Origin: Janthinobacterium sp. BJB426
GTDB taxonomy: Bacteria; Pseudomonadota; Gammaproteobacteria; Burkholderiales; Burkholderiaceae_D
Length of the DNA stretch: 57,585 bases
Assembly: GCF_002735705.1 (NCBI RefSeq)
Contig: NZ_PDZL01000028.1
Coordinates: 1 to 57,585 of the forward strand
Reading direction: 5' to 3'
In this document: positions 10,310 through 19,327 of the stretch, one piece after another
How the letters are laid out: every line of letters starts with the position of its first letter
Position numbering within the stretch: the first letter of the stretch is position 1
Translations under genes and position numbers: made by a program
The notes under the pieces: generated by a model
What the model was told of the DNA's origin: nothing
Databases searched by the model: none
The model's input: the letters and a program-made list of their open reading frames with translations, nothing else

Positions 10310-12394
10310 TTACTTTTTAGTGTAGGTATTGAGCCAATCGAGCACCGTGTGATGCCACAGCAGCGAGTTCGCCGGTTTCAGCACCCAGTGGTTTTCGTCC
10401 GGGAAGACCAGCAGCTTGCTCGGGATGCCCTGGCGCTGCAGCGCCGTGAAGGTACCCAGGCCTTGCGCGGTGGGGATGCGGAAGTCCAGGTCGCCCTGTA
10501 CCACCAGCATTGGCGTCTTCCAGTTTTTCACGAAGTTGACGGGGTTGAACTGTTCGTGCTTGGCCGGTGCGTCGTAGTACGGGCCGCCGTTTTCCCATTC
10601 CGTGAACCACAGTTCTTCCGTCGCGTACGCCATGCCGCGGTTGTCGAACACGCCGTCGTGGTTGACCAGGCATTTGAAGCCGTCCGGCCAGTTACCGGCG
10701 ATCCAGTTCATCATGTAGCCGCCATACGATGCGCCCAGCGCGCAGCTGCGCTCGCGATCCAGCCAGGCGAACTTCTTGGTCGCCGCTTCCAGACCTTTTT
10801 GCAGGTCGACCAGCGGCTTGCCGCCCCAGTCGCCGCTGATGGAGTCCGTGAATTTCTGGCCATAGCCGGTGGAACCGTGGAAGTCGATGAAGACGGTGGC
10901 GTAGCCGGCGCCCGCATACACTTGCGGATTCCAGCGGTAGCTCCAGCTGTTGCCAAAGCTGCCTTGCGGGCCGCCGTGGACGAGGAAAGCGACCGGATAC
11001 TTTTCGCCCGCCTTGGCATTCCACGGCTTCATGACGTGACCGTAGACGGTTTCGCCATTCGCGCCGGCGAACGAGAACTGTTCATATTCGCCGAAGCGCA
11101 CGTCGGCCAGGGCTGCCGCATTCTGCTTCGTCAGCTGGACCATCGGTGCGCTTTCCGACTTGGCGTCGAGCTTGCGCGTGTACAGCTGCGCGCCCGAGGC
11201 CAGGTTGGCTTGCGCCAGCACGATGGTATTGCCGCGCACGTCGAAGTCGCCCACGGCGCCCTTGCCCGTCAATGCATTGACCTTGCCGCTGGCCGCGTCT
11301 ATGTGGAACAGGCGGTGCTGGCCCACGTCATCGGCGGCGACGAGGAAAGCCTTGCTGTCCGGCGTCCAGCGGAAGTCGGCCACGGAACGGTCCCAGTCGT
11401 CGGCCACGGTGCGCTTCTTGCCGGTGGCGACATCCATCAGCACCAGGTGGAAGCGGTCCGCTTCGAAGCCGGGCTTGGTCATGGCGACATAGGCCAGGGT
11501 GCGGCCATCGGGTGAATACGTGGCTTTCGCATCCCAGGCCGGATTGTCGGCCGTGAGGTTGCGCGGCGCCTGGCCGCCAGCGGCAGGAATCGTGTAGACG
11601 TCGAAGTTGGTCGACCACGATTCCGTGCGGCCGGCCACGCGCACGGAGAAGGCTACCGTCTTGCCGTCCGGGCTGAAGTGGTATTCGCCGTTGTCGCCGA
11701 ATGGCTTCGACGGCGCGTCGCCATCGAGGGTGCCGCTCAGGCTCACGGGCGCGGCGCTGACCTTGCCGGTGGCGTCGATCGGTGCCGAGTACAGCGCGTT
11801 GCGGCGGCCATCGGCCCAGGTATCCCAGTGGCGCACGAACATCTGGTCGTAGACCATGCCGCTCGCCTTGTTTTTGGCTTTTTCATCGAGGCGCTTCTTC
11901 GTGCAGGCGAGGTCCGCGCAATCGAGGAAGACGCCCATGCTGAAGGCCAGGCGGTCGCCCTGCGGCGACAGGCGGTAGGTGTCGACGTCCAGCGCCAGGT
12001 CGGTGACCTTGGCCGCTTCGCCGCCGTTCAGGGGCAGCTGCCACACTTGCGAGGAGCCGGAACGGCCGGACAGGAAGTAGATGGCGTCGCCGTTCGGCGA
12101 CCATTGCGGGTCGCTGGCGCTGGCTTCGCCGCGCGTGAGCTGGCGTGGCGCCGCGTTCGGCGCGCGCAGGTCGATCATCCACAGCTGCGTGTTGCCGCGG
12201 TTCTTGTCCAGGTTGGTGGTGCGCACCGTGTAGACGACGCGCGTGGCGTCCGGCGACAGCACGGGGCTGCCCACGCGCTCCATGGCAACCATGTCTTCCA
12301 CGGTGAAACCGCGCGGCGCAGCCAGAGCCGGCACGGCGGCGGTGGTGGCCATGGCGGCACTGAATGCTCCCAAGAGCAGCAGACGTAAACTCAT
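10310..12394 (-). CDS. S9 family peptidase (prolyl oligopeptidase/acylaminoacyl peptidase type), exported
   Basis: A 694-residue protein with an N-terminal signal peptide (about residues 1-25, ending PALA). A beta-propeller region with WD40-like PD40 repeats follows (TRVVYTVRT, DPQWSPNGDAIYF, EYHFSPDGKTVAF, TYSPDGRTLAYV), then a C-terminal alpha/beta-hydrolase. The catalytic triad is visible: Ser556 in GASYGGYM, Asp637 in GDLDFRIP and His669 in DENHWV. It should cleave short peptides or acyl-peptides in the periplasm. No neighbour suggests a pathway. Confidence 0.93.
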   Translation of the reverse strand: MSLRLLLLGAFSAAMATTAAVPALAAPRGFTVEDMVAMERVGSPVLSPDATRVVYTVRTTNLDKNRGNTQLWMIDLRAPNAAPRQLTRGEASASDPQWSPNGDAIYFLSGRSGSSQVWQLPLNGGEAAKVTDLALDVDTYRLSPQGDRLAFSMGVFLDCADLACTKKRLDEKAKNKASGMVYDQMFVRHWDTWADGRRNALYSAPIDATGKVSAAPVSLSGTLDGDAPSKPFGDNGEYHFSPDGKTVAFSVRVAGRTESWSTNFDVYTIPAAGGQAPRNLTADNPAWDAKATYSPDGRTLAYVAMTKPGFEADRFHLVLMDVATGKKRTVADDWDRSVADFRWTPDSKAFLVAADDVGQHRLFHIDAASGKVNALTGKGAVGDFDVRGNTIVLAQANLASGAQLYTRKLDAKSESAPMVQLTKQNAAALADVRFGEYEQFSFAGANGETVYGHVMKPWNAKAGEKYPVAFLVHGGPQGSFGNSWSYRWNPQVYAGAGYATVFIDFHGSTGYGQKFTDSISGDWGGKPLVDLQKGLEAATKKFAWLDRERSCALGASYGGYMMNWIAGNWPDGFKCLVNHDGVFDNRGMAYATEELWFTEWENGGPYYDAPAKHEQFNPVNFVKNWKTPMLVVQGDLDFRIPTAQGLGTFTALQRQGIPSKLLVFPDENHWVLKPANSLLWHHTVLDWLNTYTKK

Positions 12395-12512
12395 TCAAAC
12401 TCCCGATTCTTATGACGACGTTATCGATATGGTATTGATGTGGCCGGCTGTACCGCCGGCAGCCCGACATCATAGCAATAAAGACGCGCCTGCTGCGGGA
12501 GTTGACCGCCGG

Positions 12513-13220
12513 TTAGCCGGCCGGCAGTGCCAGTTGGTCGAGCGCCACGTGGCCCAGGAAGCCGCCCTGGCTGGTGGCCGGCAAGCCGTCCTCGATGGCG
12601 TGGGCAAAGCGGATGCCGGGGTCCTGTTCCAGCGCCGCCAGCACGCGCGCCGTGTCCGGATAGTCTGCCAGGCGCGCCAGCCGCAGCGGTTCTGCCCAGC
12701 GCGCCGTGGCGGCCAGGTAGGCGTCGGCGATGGTGGGGCCGGTATCGGAAGCGAGCCAGGTGCGGCCGGCGAGCAGGCGCTCCAGGTGCGCCAGGCTTTT
12801 GTTGACCTTCTCGACGGCCATCTCGCGCCAGACGGCCGCGCGCGCGTCGGTTTCCGGCGCGCGCGCGGCCTGGAAGGCGGGCATGAAGGCCGCGTGGAAG
12901 GTCGTGTGCAAAAACGACAGCACGCTGTTCAGGTGGTCGTAGTCCGGCGTGCCCTGCGCAAAGAGCAGGCCTGTGTGCGGCGCGCGCGCGGCGATATGCA
13001 GCAGGATCGCCATGCTTTCCAGCAGCGGCGCGCCCGCGTGCGTGAGCAGGGCCGGCGTCTGGCCCAGGGGATTGATGGCGAGAAAGGCGGGATGCTGCTT
13101 GCTGGCCGGGTCGCGCGCTTCCACGCGGGCAAGTTGGTACGGCAGGCCGCTCCATTCGAGGGCGGCGATGGCGGCAAACGAGCAGCCGAACGGCACGCTG
13201 TAGATCAGGGTGGTTTCCAT
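12513..13220 (-). CDS. Glutathione S-transferase family protein
   Basis: A 235-residue two-domain GST. The N-terminal thioredoxin-like domain (METTLIYSVPFGCSFAAI) contains the cis-proline loop region INPLGQTPALL and the glutathione-contact stretch LLESMAILLHIA. The helical C-terminal domain has LERLLAGRTWLASDTGPTIAD with the conserved N-capping region. It likely conjugates or reduces electrophiles. It is divergent from an HxlR regulator whose operator-like palindrome lies between them, so its expression is probably controlled by that regulator. Confidence 0.9.
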   Translation of the reverse strand: METTLIYSVPFGCSFAAIAALEWSGLPYQLARVEARDPASKQHPAFLAINPLGQTPALLTHAGAPLLESMAILLHIAARAPHTGLLFAQGTPDYDHLNSVLSFLHTTFHAAFMPAFQAARAPETDARAAVWREMAVEKVNKSLAHLERLLAGRTWLASDTGPTIADAYLAATARWAEPLRLARLADYPDTARVLAALEQDPGIRFAHAIEDGLPATSQGGFLGHVALDQLALPAG

Positions 13221-13294
13221 GCTGGAGCTCCGGTGAGATAAAAGAAGGGCAGTCTAATCGTGATGGTTACTATTTGGAAGAAGGCGGAATAATG

Positions 13295-13319
13295 TGGTAT
13301 AGGTACATTTTTTATACCA
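13295..13319. promoter_or_regulatory. Probable HxlR operator in the GST/HxlR divergent promoter
   Basis: TGGTATA (13295-13301) and its exact reverse complement TATACCA (13313-13319) are separated by 11 bases, giving the approximately 18-bp centre-to-centre half-site geometry expected for a winged-helix dimer. It lies 16 bp before the HxlR start, so it could mediate autorepression and control of the GST gene. Confidence 0.6.
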
Positions 13320-13334
13320 GATGGAAAGCCAACC

Positions 13335-13700
13335 ATGAAAGACAATGTCTCCGGCTGCGCCGTGGAAGAAGCCATGCGACTGCTGGGTGGGCGCTGGCGC
13401 ATCGTGCTGCTCAGCTATCTGATGGCGGGGCCGAAGCGCTTCAGCGAAATCCGCCGCGCCGTGCCGAATATCTCGCAGCGCATGCTGACCCTGGACTTGC
13501 GCGCGCTGGAAGAGGCGGGCTTGCTGACGCGCACGATTTACGCGGAAGTGCCCGTCAAGGTGGAATACCGGCTGACGGACGAGGGCTTGCGCTTGCGGGA
13601 GCTGGTCGAGATGCTGCGCGCCATCGGCTTGCGCCTGCGCGGACAGGCGGACGGGGGCGGCGCCTTTCTCGCGCCCGATGGCGACGATCATTCTCAATAG
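13335..13700 (+). CDS. HxlR-family winged-helix transcriptional regulator
   Basis: A 121-residue single-domain HxlR protein. Family hallmarks are present in order: CAVEEAMRLLGGRWRIVLL, RFSEIRRAVPNISQRMLTLDLRALEEAGLLTR (as two adjacent stretches), and VEYRLTDEG. A cysteine at residue 8 corresponds to the redox-sensing N-terminal cysteine of several HxlR members such as YodB, so it may respond to electrophiles; this is inferred. It is divergent from the GST gene, a common detoxification pairing. Confidence 0.93.
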   Translation: MKDNVSGCAVEEAMRLLGGRWRIVLLSYLMAGPKRFSEIRRAVPNISQRMLTLDLRALEEAGLLTRTIYAEVPVKVEYRLTDEGLRLRELVEMLRAIGLRLRGQADGGGAFLAPDGDDHSQ

Positions 13701-13761
13701 AAACAACTGTCTTTATGTAAAGTGCTAGACTGCCGGCCTTTGCTCACTACTCTCGACACCC

Positions 13762-14358
13762 ATGCGCCTGACTTCCCTCGCCCTGACCGCCGCCGCCCTG
13801 TTTGCCGCCTTGCCGGCCCAGGCGGCCACCATGCCGACGCTCGAACAAATCCACGCCGCCGTGCAGGTGGGCGTGGCCAAGACCCGGGCCAAAATGCAAT
13901 CGACTGTGACGGTACCGATCGCCGTCAAGGTCACCAGCTTGACCGGCTGCCAGGATTCGCAGGAAGTGCCGGGCGAAGTGGTGTGCCTGGTCGCCATGAG
14001 CGGGGGCATGCGCGATGCTTTCATGGTGCTGCCGTTGCGCAACGAGAACGGTACCTGGGTGGGCGTCGAGCGCAAGGATGCCAAGTTCGCGGGACCGTCG
14101 CCGGCCGAGGCGCAAGCCATGATACGCGCCTGGGCCAAGGAAGAAGTGGCGCGCAATCCGGAAGCGGCCAAGGATGTGCAGATGCAGGAAGCGCAGAGCA
14201 CCATGCAGGTCAAGGCCATCAACGAGTGCGAGGTCAAGCGCAAGACGGGCTATCTGGTGTGCGATACGGAATTGAGCGTGCCGAGCCGTCCGGAAGCCAT
14301 CAAGACGGAACTGACCTTCATGCTGGAAAACGCCAACTGGCGCTACGTGCCGCGCTAA
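13762..14358 (+). CDS. Exported protein of unknown function
   Basis: A 198-residue protein with a clear Sec signal peptide (about residues 1-22, ending PAQA). The mature part has four cysteines, in TGCQDS, VVCLVAM, NECEVKRK and YLVCDTE, which could form two disulfides in the periplasm. It ends TFMLENANWRYVPR. I do not recognise the family. A short AT-rich gap upstream could hold its own promoter. It lies alone between the HxlR gene and a chemoreceptor gene, so context gives no function. Confidence 0.75.
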   Translation: MRLTSLALTAAALFAALPAQAATMPTLEQIHAAVQVGVAKTRAKMQSTVTVPIAVKVTSLTGCQDSQEVPGEVVCLVAMSGGMRDAFMVLPLRNENGTWVGVERKDAKFAGPSPAEAQAMIRAWAKEEVARNPEAAKDVQMQEAQSTMQVKAINECEVKRKTGYLVCDTELSVPSRPEAIKTELTFMLENANWRYVPR

Positions 14359-14460
14359 GCCGCCGCGTTGTTTGCCGCCGGGACAGTCACGCTGTTCCGG
14401 CGCCGTTCCCGCCATCCCCCTGCGGCCACGCTGCCGCCTGCAATATTTGCAGATTCGCAA

Positions 14461-14485
14461 GGCAATTTCGCCAGTGAAAATTGCC
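14461..14485. promoter_or_regulatory. Inverted repeat in the 248-bp gap before the PAS chemoreceptor
   Basis: GGCAATTTC (14461-14469) pairs with GAAAATTGCC (14476-14485) except for one bulged A. An AT-rich stretch follows at 14486-14520, a plausible promoter for the chemoreceptor gene. The rest of 14359-14606 holds no gene that I can support. Confidence 0.4.
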
Positions 14486-14606
14486 GATTTAAATTAATAA
14501 TTAGATATTAAAATTAATGTATCGGTGCAGATTGCCGCCGGCTTCCTGCCGCCTTGCATTTGCCCGCTTCCCCGTGCCTGCACGGGCTACCTTTGAGGAT
14601 GTGACC

Positions 14607-16259
14607 ATGCGACTCAATCTTCCCGTCAGCGATACCGAAATCAACCTGAGCGATACCGAGACCATCGTCTCGACTACCGACTTGCAAGGCAATATCACCT
14701 ATGCCAACCCGTATTTCATCGCCGTCAGCGGTTACAGCGCGGAAGAATTGATCGGCGCGCCGCAGAACATCCTGCGCCATCCCGACATGCCGGTCGAAGC
14801 GTTCGCCGATTTCTGGGCCACCATCCGTTCGGGGCGTTCGTGGAGCGGCATGGTGAAAAACCGCTGCAAGAATGGCGATTACTACTGGGTGCTGGCGAAC
14901 GTGACGCCGGTGGTGGAAGACGGCGTGGCCGTCGGTTACATGTCCGTGCGCACCAAGCCCACGCGCCAGCAGGTGGCGCAGGCCTCGGCCCTGTACGCGC
15001 GCATCAAGGCGGGGCAGGCCGACGGCCTCGTCATCAGCCAGGGCGCAGCCGTGCGGACTGACTGGTTGGCCAGGTTCGCGCGCCTGCGCGACTTGCCGCT
15101 GGGCAAGCGCATCGGCTGGAATCTGGGCTTGCTGAGCCTGGTATTGCTGCTGCAACTGGCGTGGAATGCGGGCCTGCTGCCGGCCGGCGCGGCCGGCTGG
15201 CTGACGGGGCTGTCCGTGGCGGCCTTGGGCGCGACCCTGTATTTCTGGCACAGCCTGCACCGCGCCGTGCTGCAACCGTTGCAGCAGGCGCGCCAGGCTT
15301 GCGACGTGATGGCGGGCGGCGACCTGACGGGCGAGCTCGATACGACGCGGCGCGACGAAATGGGGCAACTGCTGCGTTCCCTGCGCCAGTTGCGCGTAAA
15401 CTTGCTTTCCATCGTCGGCGACGTGCGTGGCAATTTCTTGCGTATCAGCATGGCCAGCCAGGAAATCGCCGCCGGCAATATGGACTTGTCGGGCCGAACG
15501 GAAGCGCAGGCGTCAGCCCTGCAGCAGACGGCGTCGAGCATGGAGCAGCTGGCGGCCACGGTGCAGCAAAACAGCGGCAACGCCGTGCAGGCCAGCGACA
15601 TGGCGGGCAAGGTCCACGGCCTGGCCGGGCGCGGCGGCGAGATCGTCGGCCAGATGGTGAGCATGATGGCCGATATTGACGCCTCTTCGAAGAAGATCGG
15701 CGACATTACGGGCATCATCGAAGGCATTGCCTTCCAGACCAATATCCTGGCCTTGAATGCTGCCGTGGAAGCGGCGCGCGCGGGCGACCAGGGGCGGGGA
15801 TTCGCCGTTGTGGCGGGCGAAGTGCGCAGCCTGGCCCACCGCAGTGCGGCGGCCGCCACGGAAATCAAGCAATTGATCACGGCATCGCTGGCGCAGGTGC
15901 AGGCGGGCGCCAAGCTGGCGCAGCAGGCGGGCGCCAGCAGCGCCGAGATGCTGGGCGCCGTGCAGGGCGTGCACGGCATCATGGAAGAGATCGCCTCGGC
16001 GTCGCGCGAGCAAAGCCACGGCATCGGCCAGGTCAACATGGCCGTCACGCAGATGGATGAAGTCACGCAGCAGAACGCGGCGCTGGTGGAGGAATCGGCG
16101 GCCGCCTCGGCCTCGCTGCAAGACCAGACCTTGCAGCTGGAACAGGCGATGGCCTTGTTCAAGCTGGAACGGCGGCGCGGCGGCCCGGCAGGTCCGACCA
16201 CGTCCCTGCGCGCGCCCGAGCGCCGCCGTGCTACAGCAGGCGCTCTGACAGCGCCTTGA
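14607..16259 (+). CDS. Methyl-accepting chemotaxis protein with N-terminal PAS domain (Aer-like)
   Basis: A 550-residue chemoreceptor. Residues about 15-125 form a PAS domain of Aer type (TDLQGNITYANPYFIAVSGY, then RSWSGMVKNRCKNGDYYWV). Two close membrane segments follow near residues 170-215, then a HAMP-like region and the MCP signalling domain. The hairpin tip reads EGIAFQTNILALNAAVEAA, the invariant CheA/CheW contact. There is no periplasmic sensor domain, so it probably senses redox or energy state through the PAS cofactor. Start ATG 14607 has GAGGA upstream. It lacks a C-terminal CheR-binding pentapeptide, and its 3' end overlaps the next gene, which is on the opposite strand, by 29 bp. 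Confidence 0.92.
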   Translation: MRLNLPVSDTEINLSDTETIVSTTDLQGNITYANPYFIAVSGYSAEELIGAPQNILRHPDMPVEAFADFWATIRSGRSWSGMVKNRCKNGDYYWVLANVTPVVEDGVAVGYMSVRTKPTRQQVAQASALYARIKAGQADGLVISQGAAVRTDWLARFARLRDLPLGKRIGWNLGLLSLVLLLQLAWNAGLLPAGAAGWLTGLSVAALGATLYFWHSLHRAVLQPLQQARQACDVMAGGDLTGELDTTRRDEMGQLLRSLRQLRVNLLSIVGDVRGNFLRISMASQEIAAGNMDLSGRTEAQASALQQTASSMEQLAATVQQNSGNAVQASDMAGKVHGLAGRGGEIVGQMVSMMADIDASSKKIGDITGIIEGIAFQTNILALNAAVEAARAGDQGRGFAVVAGEVRSLAHRSAAAATEIKQLITASLAQVQAGAKLAQQAGASSAEMLGAVQGVHGIMEEIASASREQSHGIGQVNMAVTQMDEVTQQNAALVEESAAASASLQDQTLQLEQAMALFKLERRRGGPAGPTTSLRAPERRRATAGALTAP

Positions 16260-17145
16260 AGGCAAGCTTGGGCACGAGAAAGGCAAACGGCGTTGACACG
16301 GGTGGCAATTGCGCCAGCAAGCCGCAGTCGGCGCGCAAGGCCGTCAGCGCTTGCACTTGATCCACATCAACGGGCAAGTCGATTTCCCCGAAGACCAGCT
16401 TGCCGTTGCGCGGCACATGCGCAATGGCCGCATCCTGGCAGGCGAGGAAGGCGACGGCGTCGCGCCAGTTGCCGAACAGTTGCTGCCAGGCGGCATCGAG
16501 GCCATGCTCCGCAACGATGTCCGCCTGCACGTCCAGCGACGGCGCGCTGCCGGCGCCGCTGGCAATGCTGCAGCGGGCCTGCGTGGCCGTGACTTCCAGC
16601 GCCATGCCGGCGGCCAGGTGGGTCGGCAAGATATCGCTGAACAGCCGCGTGCCCAGCGCGTGCGGCAAGCTGGCCATGATGTTTTTCAAAAAGTACACGC
16701 AGGGTACGGCCGGCGCATCCGGTGGCGTGTGGTCCAGGTACAAGCGCCAGTTGCTTTGCAGGGGCGATGGCAACAGCTTGCGTAAAGGGCCCAGCAGGGC
16801 CGGGCCGAAATGTCCGTGGCGGTAGGTCAGCACGGTAAATGGCGTCTTGCCGTCGCGTTTCCACAAGGTCACGCCGGCGGGCAGCAGTTGCTGCGCGGCA
16901 GCGGCGTCCACCAGCCAGCTCACGTAGACGACATCGCGCACGTCGCTGTGCAGGGGCAGGAAGGGCAGGCGCGACATGACGGCCTGGCGCACGTTGGCAA
17001 AGTGCGTGCAATTGGCGAGCGCGGCAAACAATCGCCCCGGCCAGCCCGCGCGCGGGTGACGGTAAGTGTTGTCTTGCAATTGGGAGCTTTCGGGAAAGGC
17101 GCAGGAAGGTTGATACGCTAACGCTGCAACGTCCACCCACATCAT
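16231..17145 (-). CDS. DUF2071-like (YqjF/acetoacetate-decarboxylase-fold) protein
   Basis: A 304-residue frame. From residue 58 it reads SRLPFLPLHSDVRDVVYVSWLVD and then QQLLPAGVTLW, the typical opening of DUF2071 proteins, which share the acetoacetate decarboxylase fold. The stretches TPFTVLTYRHGHFGP and VPCVYFLKN also fit. No enzymatic role is established for the family. The start is uncertain: neither ATG 17145 nor the internal methionine at residue 57 has a convincing ribosome site. The gene is convergent with, and overlaps, the chemoreceptor. Confidence 0.6.
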   Translation of the reverse strand: MMWVDVAALAYQPSCAFPESSQLQDNTYRHPRAGWPGRLFAALANCTHFANVRQAVMSRLPFLPLHSDVRDVVYVSWLVDAAAAQQLLPAGVTLWKRDGKTPFTVLTYRHGHFGPALLGPLRKLLPSPLQSNWRLYLDHTPPDAPAVPCVYFLKNIMASLPHALGTRLFSDILPTHLAAGMALEVTATQARCSIASGAGSAPSLDVQADIVAEHGLDAAWQQLFGNWRDAVAFLACQDAAIAHVPRNGKLVFGEIDLPVDVDQVQALTALRADCGLLAQLPPVSTPFAFLVPKLAFKALSERLL

Positions 17146-17179
17146 CGCGAGCGGCAGCGATGTGTGGCCGAGACGCGCA

Positions 17180-17197
17180 GCTGTGCTGGAGCACAGC
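17180..17197. terminator. Hairpin downstream of the 3-hydroxybutyrate dehydrogenase gene
   Basis: GCTGTGCT (17180-17187), GG, AGCACAGC (17190-17197): a perfect inverted repeat in the gap between two leftward genes. No T-run follows on the minus strand, so a terminator role is uncertain. Confidence 0.4.
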
Positions 17198-17251
17198 GAG
17201 CATCGCAGGCCGCACAGGGCGCCGCGCAGCCGATGTGGGCGGGTGTCACCA

Positions 17252-18034
17252 CTACTGCATGTGCCAGCCGTGGCTGACGACGATCGATTGGCCGCTCAGG
17301 GCGTTCGACGGGAACGCCGCCAGGAACACGGCCGTTTGCGCCACGTCTTGCGTGGTGGTGAATTCACCGTCGATGGTGTCTTTCAACATCACTTTCTTGA
17401 TCACGTCCTCTTCGCTGATGTTCAGCTGGGCCGCCTGTTCAGGGATTTGCTTGTCGACCAGCGGCGTGCGCACGAAGCCGGGGCAGATGACGTTGGCGCG
17501 GATGCCATCCTTGGCGCCTTCCTTGGCCACCACCTTGGCCAGGCCCAGCAAGCCGTGCTTGGCGGCAACATAGGCGCTCTTGAACGGCGAGCCTTCGTGC
17601 GAGTGCACGGAACCCATGTAGATGATGGCGCCGCCGCGGCCGGCCTTGATCATTTCGCGCATGCAGGCGCGGGTGGTGAGGAAGGCGCCGTCCATGTGAA
17701 TGGCCAGCATCTTTTTCCATTGGTCGAACGGATAGTCGACGACGGGGCTGATGATCTGGATGCCCGCATTGCTGATCAGGATATCGATGCTGCCGAAGTG
17801 GGCCGCCGCATCGGCCACGCCCTTGTCGACTTGCTCTTCGCTCGAGACATCCATGGCGACGGCAAACGCCTGGCCGCCAGCCTGCTTGATTTCCTCGGCC
17901 GTCTTGCTGGCCGCTTCCAGGGCCAGGTCGGCGATGACGACCTTGGCGCCTTGCTTCGCGTATTCAATGGCCATTTCCTTGCCGATACCACTGGCGGCGC
18001 CGGTAATCAGTGCGACTTTGTCTTTGAGTTGCAT
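17252..18034 (-). CDS. bdhA: 3-hydroxybutyrate dehydrogenase (SDR)
   Basis: A 260-residue short-chain dehydrogenase. The Rossmann motif is GAASGIG, NAG appears in ISNAGIQII, and the catalytic Ser-Tyr-Lys lies in MGSVHSHEGSPFKSAYVAAK. The sequence VHSHEGSPFKSAY and the C-terminal VSHGWHMQ are typical of D-3-hydroxybutyrate dehydrogenases, which convert 3-hydroxybutyrate to acetoacetate during PHB turnover. ATG 18034 is preferred over 18049 because AGGATT lies just upstream. An AraC regulator precedes it on the same strand (92 bp gap) and may control it. Confidence 0.92.
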   Translation of the reverse strand: MQLKDKVALITGAASGIGKEMAIEYAKQGAKVVIADLALEAASKTAEEIKQAGGQAFAVAMDVSSEEQVDKGVADAAAHFGSIDILISNAGIQIISPVVDYPFDQWKKMLAIHMDGAFLTTRACMREMIKAGRGGAIIYMGSVHSHEGSPFKSAYVAAKHGLLGLAKVVAKEGAKDGIRANVICPGFVRTPLVDKQIPEQAAQLNISEEDVIKKVMLKDTIDGEFTTTQDVAQTAVFLAAFPSNALSGQSIVVSHGWHMQ

Positions 18035-18126
18035 ATTAATCCTTTGCATTGCGGGTTGGAGTGATCGTGGAAAACCTGACTATGCCAGTATAGCCAGAAA
18101 ACGGGCCGCGCATGCCCCGCGCACGG

Positions 18127-19188
18127 CTAAACGGCTTGCTGCCTGTCAAGGATTTCCTGTAGCCGCCAGGCGCCGGGATTGGTGCCCGCCCAGGTGCGAA
18201 ACGCGTGATTGAACGCGCTTTGTTCCTGATAACCGAGCAGGAAGGCGATGTCGACCAGCGACAAATCCGGCTCGCGCAGATAATCGCGCGCCAGGCCGTA
18301 CCTGGCCTGGTCCAGCAGGGCCTGGAAGCTGGTGCCCGCGTCGGCCAGCTTGCGCTGCAAGGTGCGCGGCGTCATGGCCAGGGTGGCGGCAACGGTGGAC
18401 AGCCGCGCCGAACCCTGGCGCAAGCCCGCCACGATGGCCGCGTGGACTTGCGCGTCGATGGCGCCGCCGGTGTCCGCTTCTGCCTGGCGCTGTGCCAGCA
18501 ATTGTTCCGCATGCTGGCACAGCACGGGGTACAGGCTGACGTCGGCGTTCGGCACGGGCCAGTCCAGCAATTGCGCGTCGAAGGTGGCCGTGTTGGCGGG
18601 GGCGTTGAAGGCGGGCAGGCTGCCCAGCACGCGCACGTATTCGTCGCGGTGCGCCGCATGGCGCAGCAAGTCGCCGCCGCCATCGTGGGTGAAGGCCAGT
18701 TGGGCCGGCGGCAGCGGCATGCCGGCCAGCCAGTCGCCGCAGACTTTGACACCGGCAAAGACGCTGTCGACCAGGTGCCGGCTGGCACCCGGATAATTGC
18801 TGGCCCAGTAGTAATGCGCGACAGCGCCATCGCGCTGCAGGGTAGAACGGCCCAGGTCGTGCGCCAGCCGCTCGTAGCGAGCCGTCTGTTCCAGCGCCTG
18901 GCCCACGTTGCTGCAACTGAGCAAAATCAAGCCATACGCGCTGTACGTGCCCATGCGCACGCGCTGGCCCACGTGCAGGCCGAAATGCGCATCGCCGGCC
19001 AACTGCGCGCCCGCATCGAGCAGGCGCACGTAGTCGCGCGCGGCCAGGCCAGGCGCGGACGCTTCCAGGCCGTGTGGCGCCACGCCGGCCGCCTGCGCCA
19101 GGCTGGCGCTATCGATGCCGTGCGCGCCGGCCGCTTCCAGCAGCGGCAGCAGATAGGCGCCGGCGACCCGGCCGTCAGTATTTGTCAT
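18127..19188 (-). CDS. AraC-family regulator with arabinose-binding-like sensor domain
   Basis: A 353-residue regulator of the OruR/ArgR-like AraC subgroup. The N-terminal sensor (about residues 10-205) contains FGLHVGQRVRMGTYSAYGLI, and the C-terminal helix-turn-helix contains MTPRTLQRKLADAGTSFQAL and DIAFLLGYQEQSAFNHAFR. It is divergent from the flavoprotein/kinase operon starting at 19328 and lies upstream of bdhA on its own strand, so either could be its target. The 139-bp divergent gap is AT-richer than its surroundings. Confidence 0.9.
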   Translation of the reverse strand: MTNTDGRVAGAYLLPLLEAAGAHGIDSASLAQAAGVAPHGLEASAPGLAARDYVRLLDAGAQLAGDAHFGLHVGQRVRMGTYSAYGLILLSCSNVGQALEQTARYERLAHDLGRSTLQRDGAVAHYYWASNYPGASRHLVDSVFAGVKVCGDWLAGMPLPPAQLAFTHDGGGDLLRHAAHRDEYVRVLGSLPAFNAPANTATFDAQLLDWPVPNADVSLYPVLCQHAEQLLAQRQAEADTGGAIDAQVHAAIVAGLRQGSARLSTVAATLAMTPRTLQRKLADAGTSFQALLDQARYGLARDYLREPDLSLVDIAFLLGYQEQSAFNHAFRTWAGTNPGAWRLQEILDRQQAV

Positions 19189-19327
19189 GATGGAACAATG
19201 CGATTGTCATGAAAAACCAATACCCTTCGTCTGTGGCGGCATATGCTATTGATCTAGCAAGAAAATCAGGCAAGAACAGTATAGCAAGCCGCCGTGGCAC
19301 GCAACTGGCCGAACACAGGGGATATCG

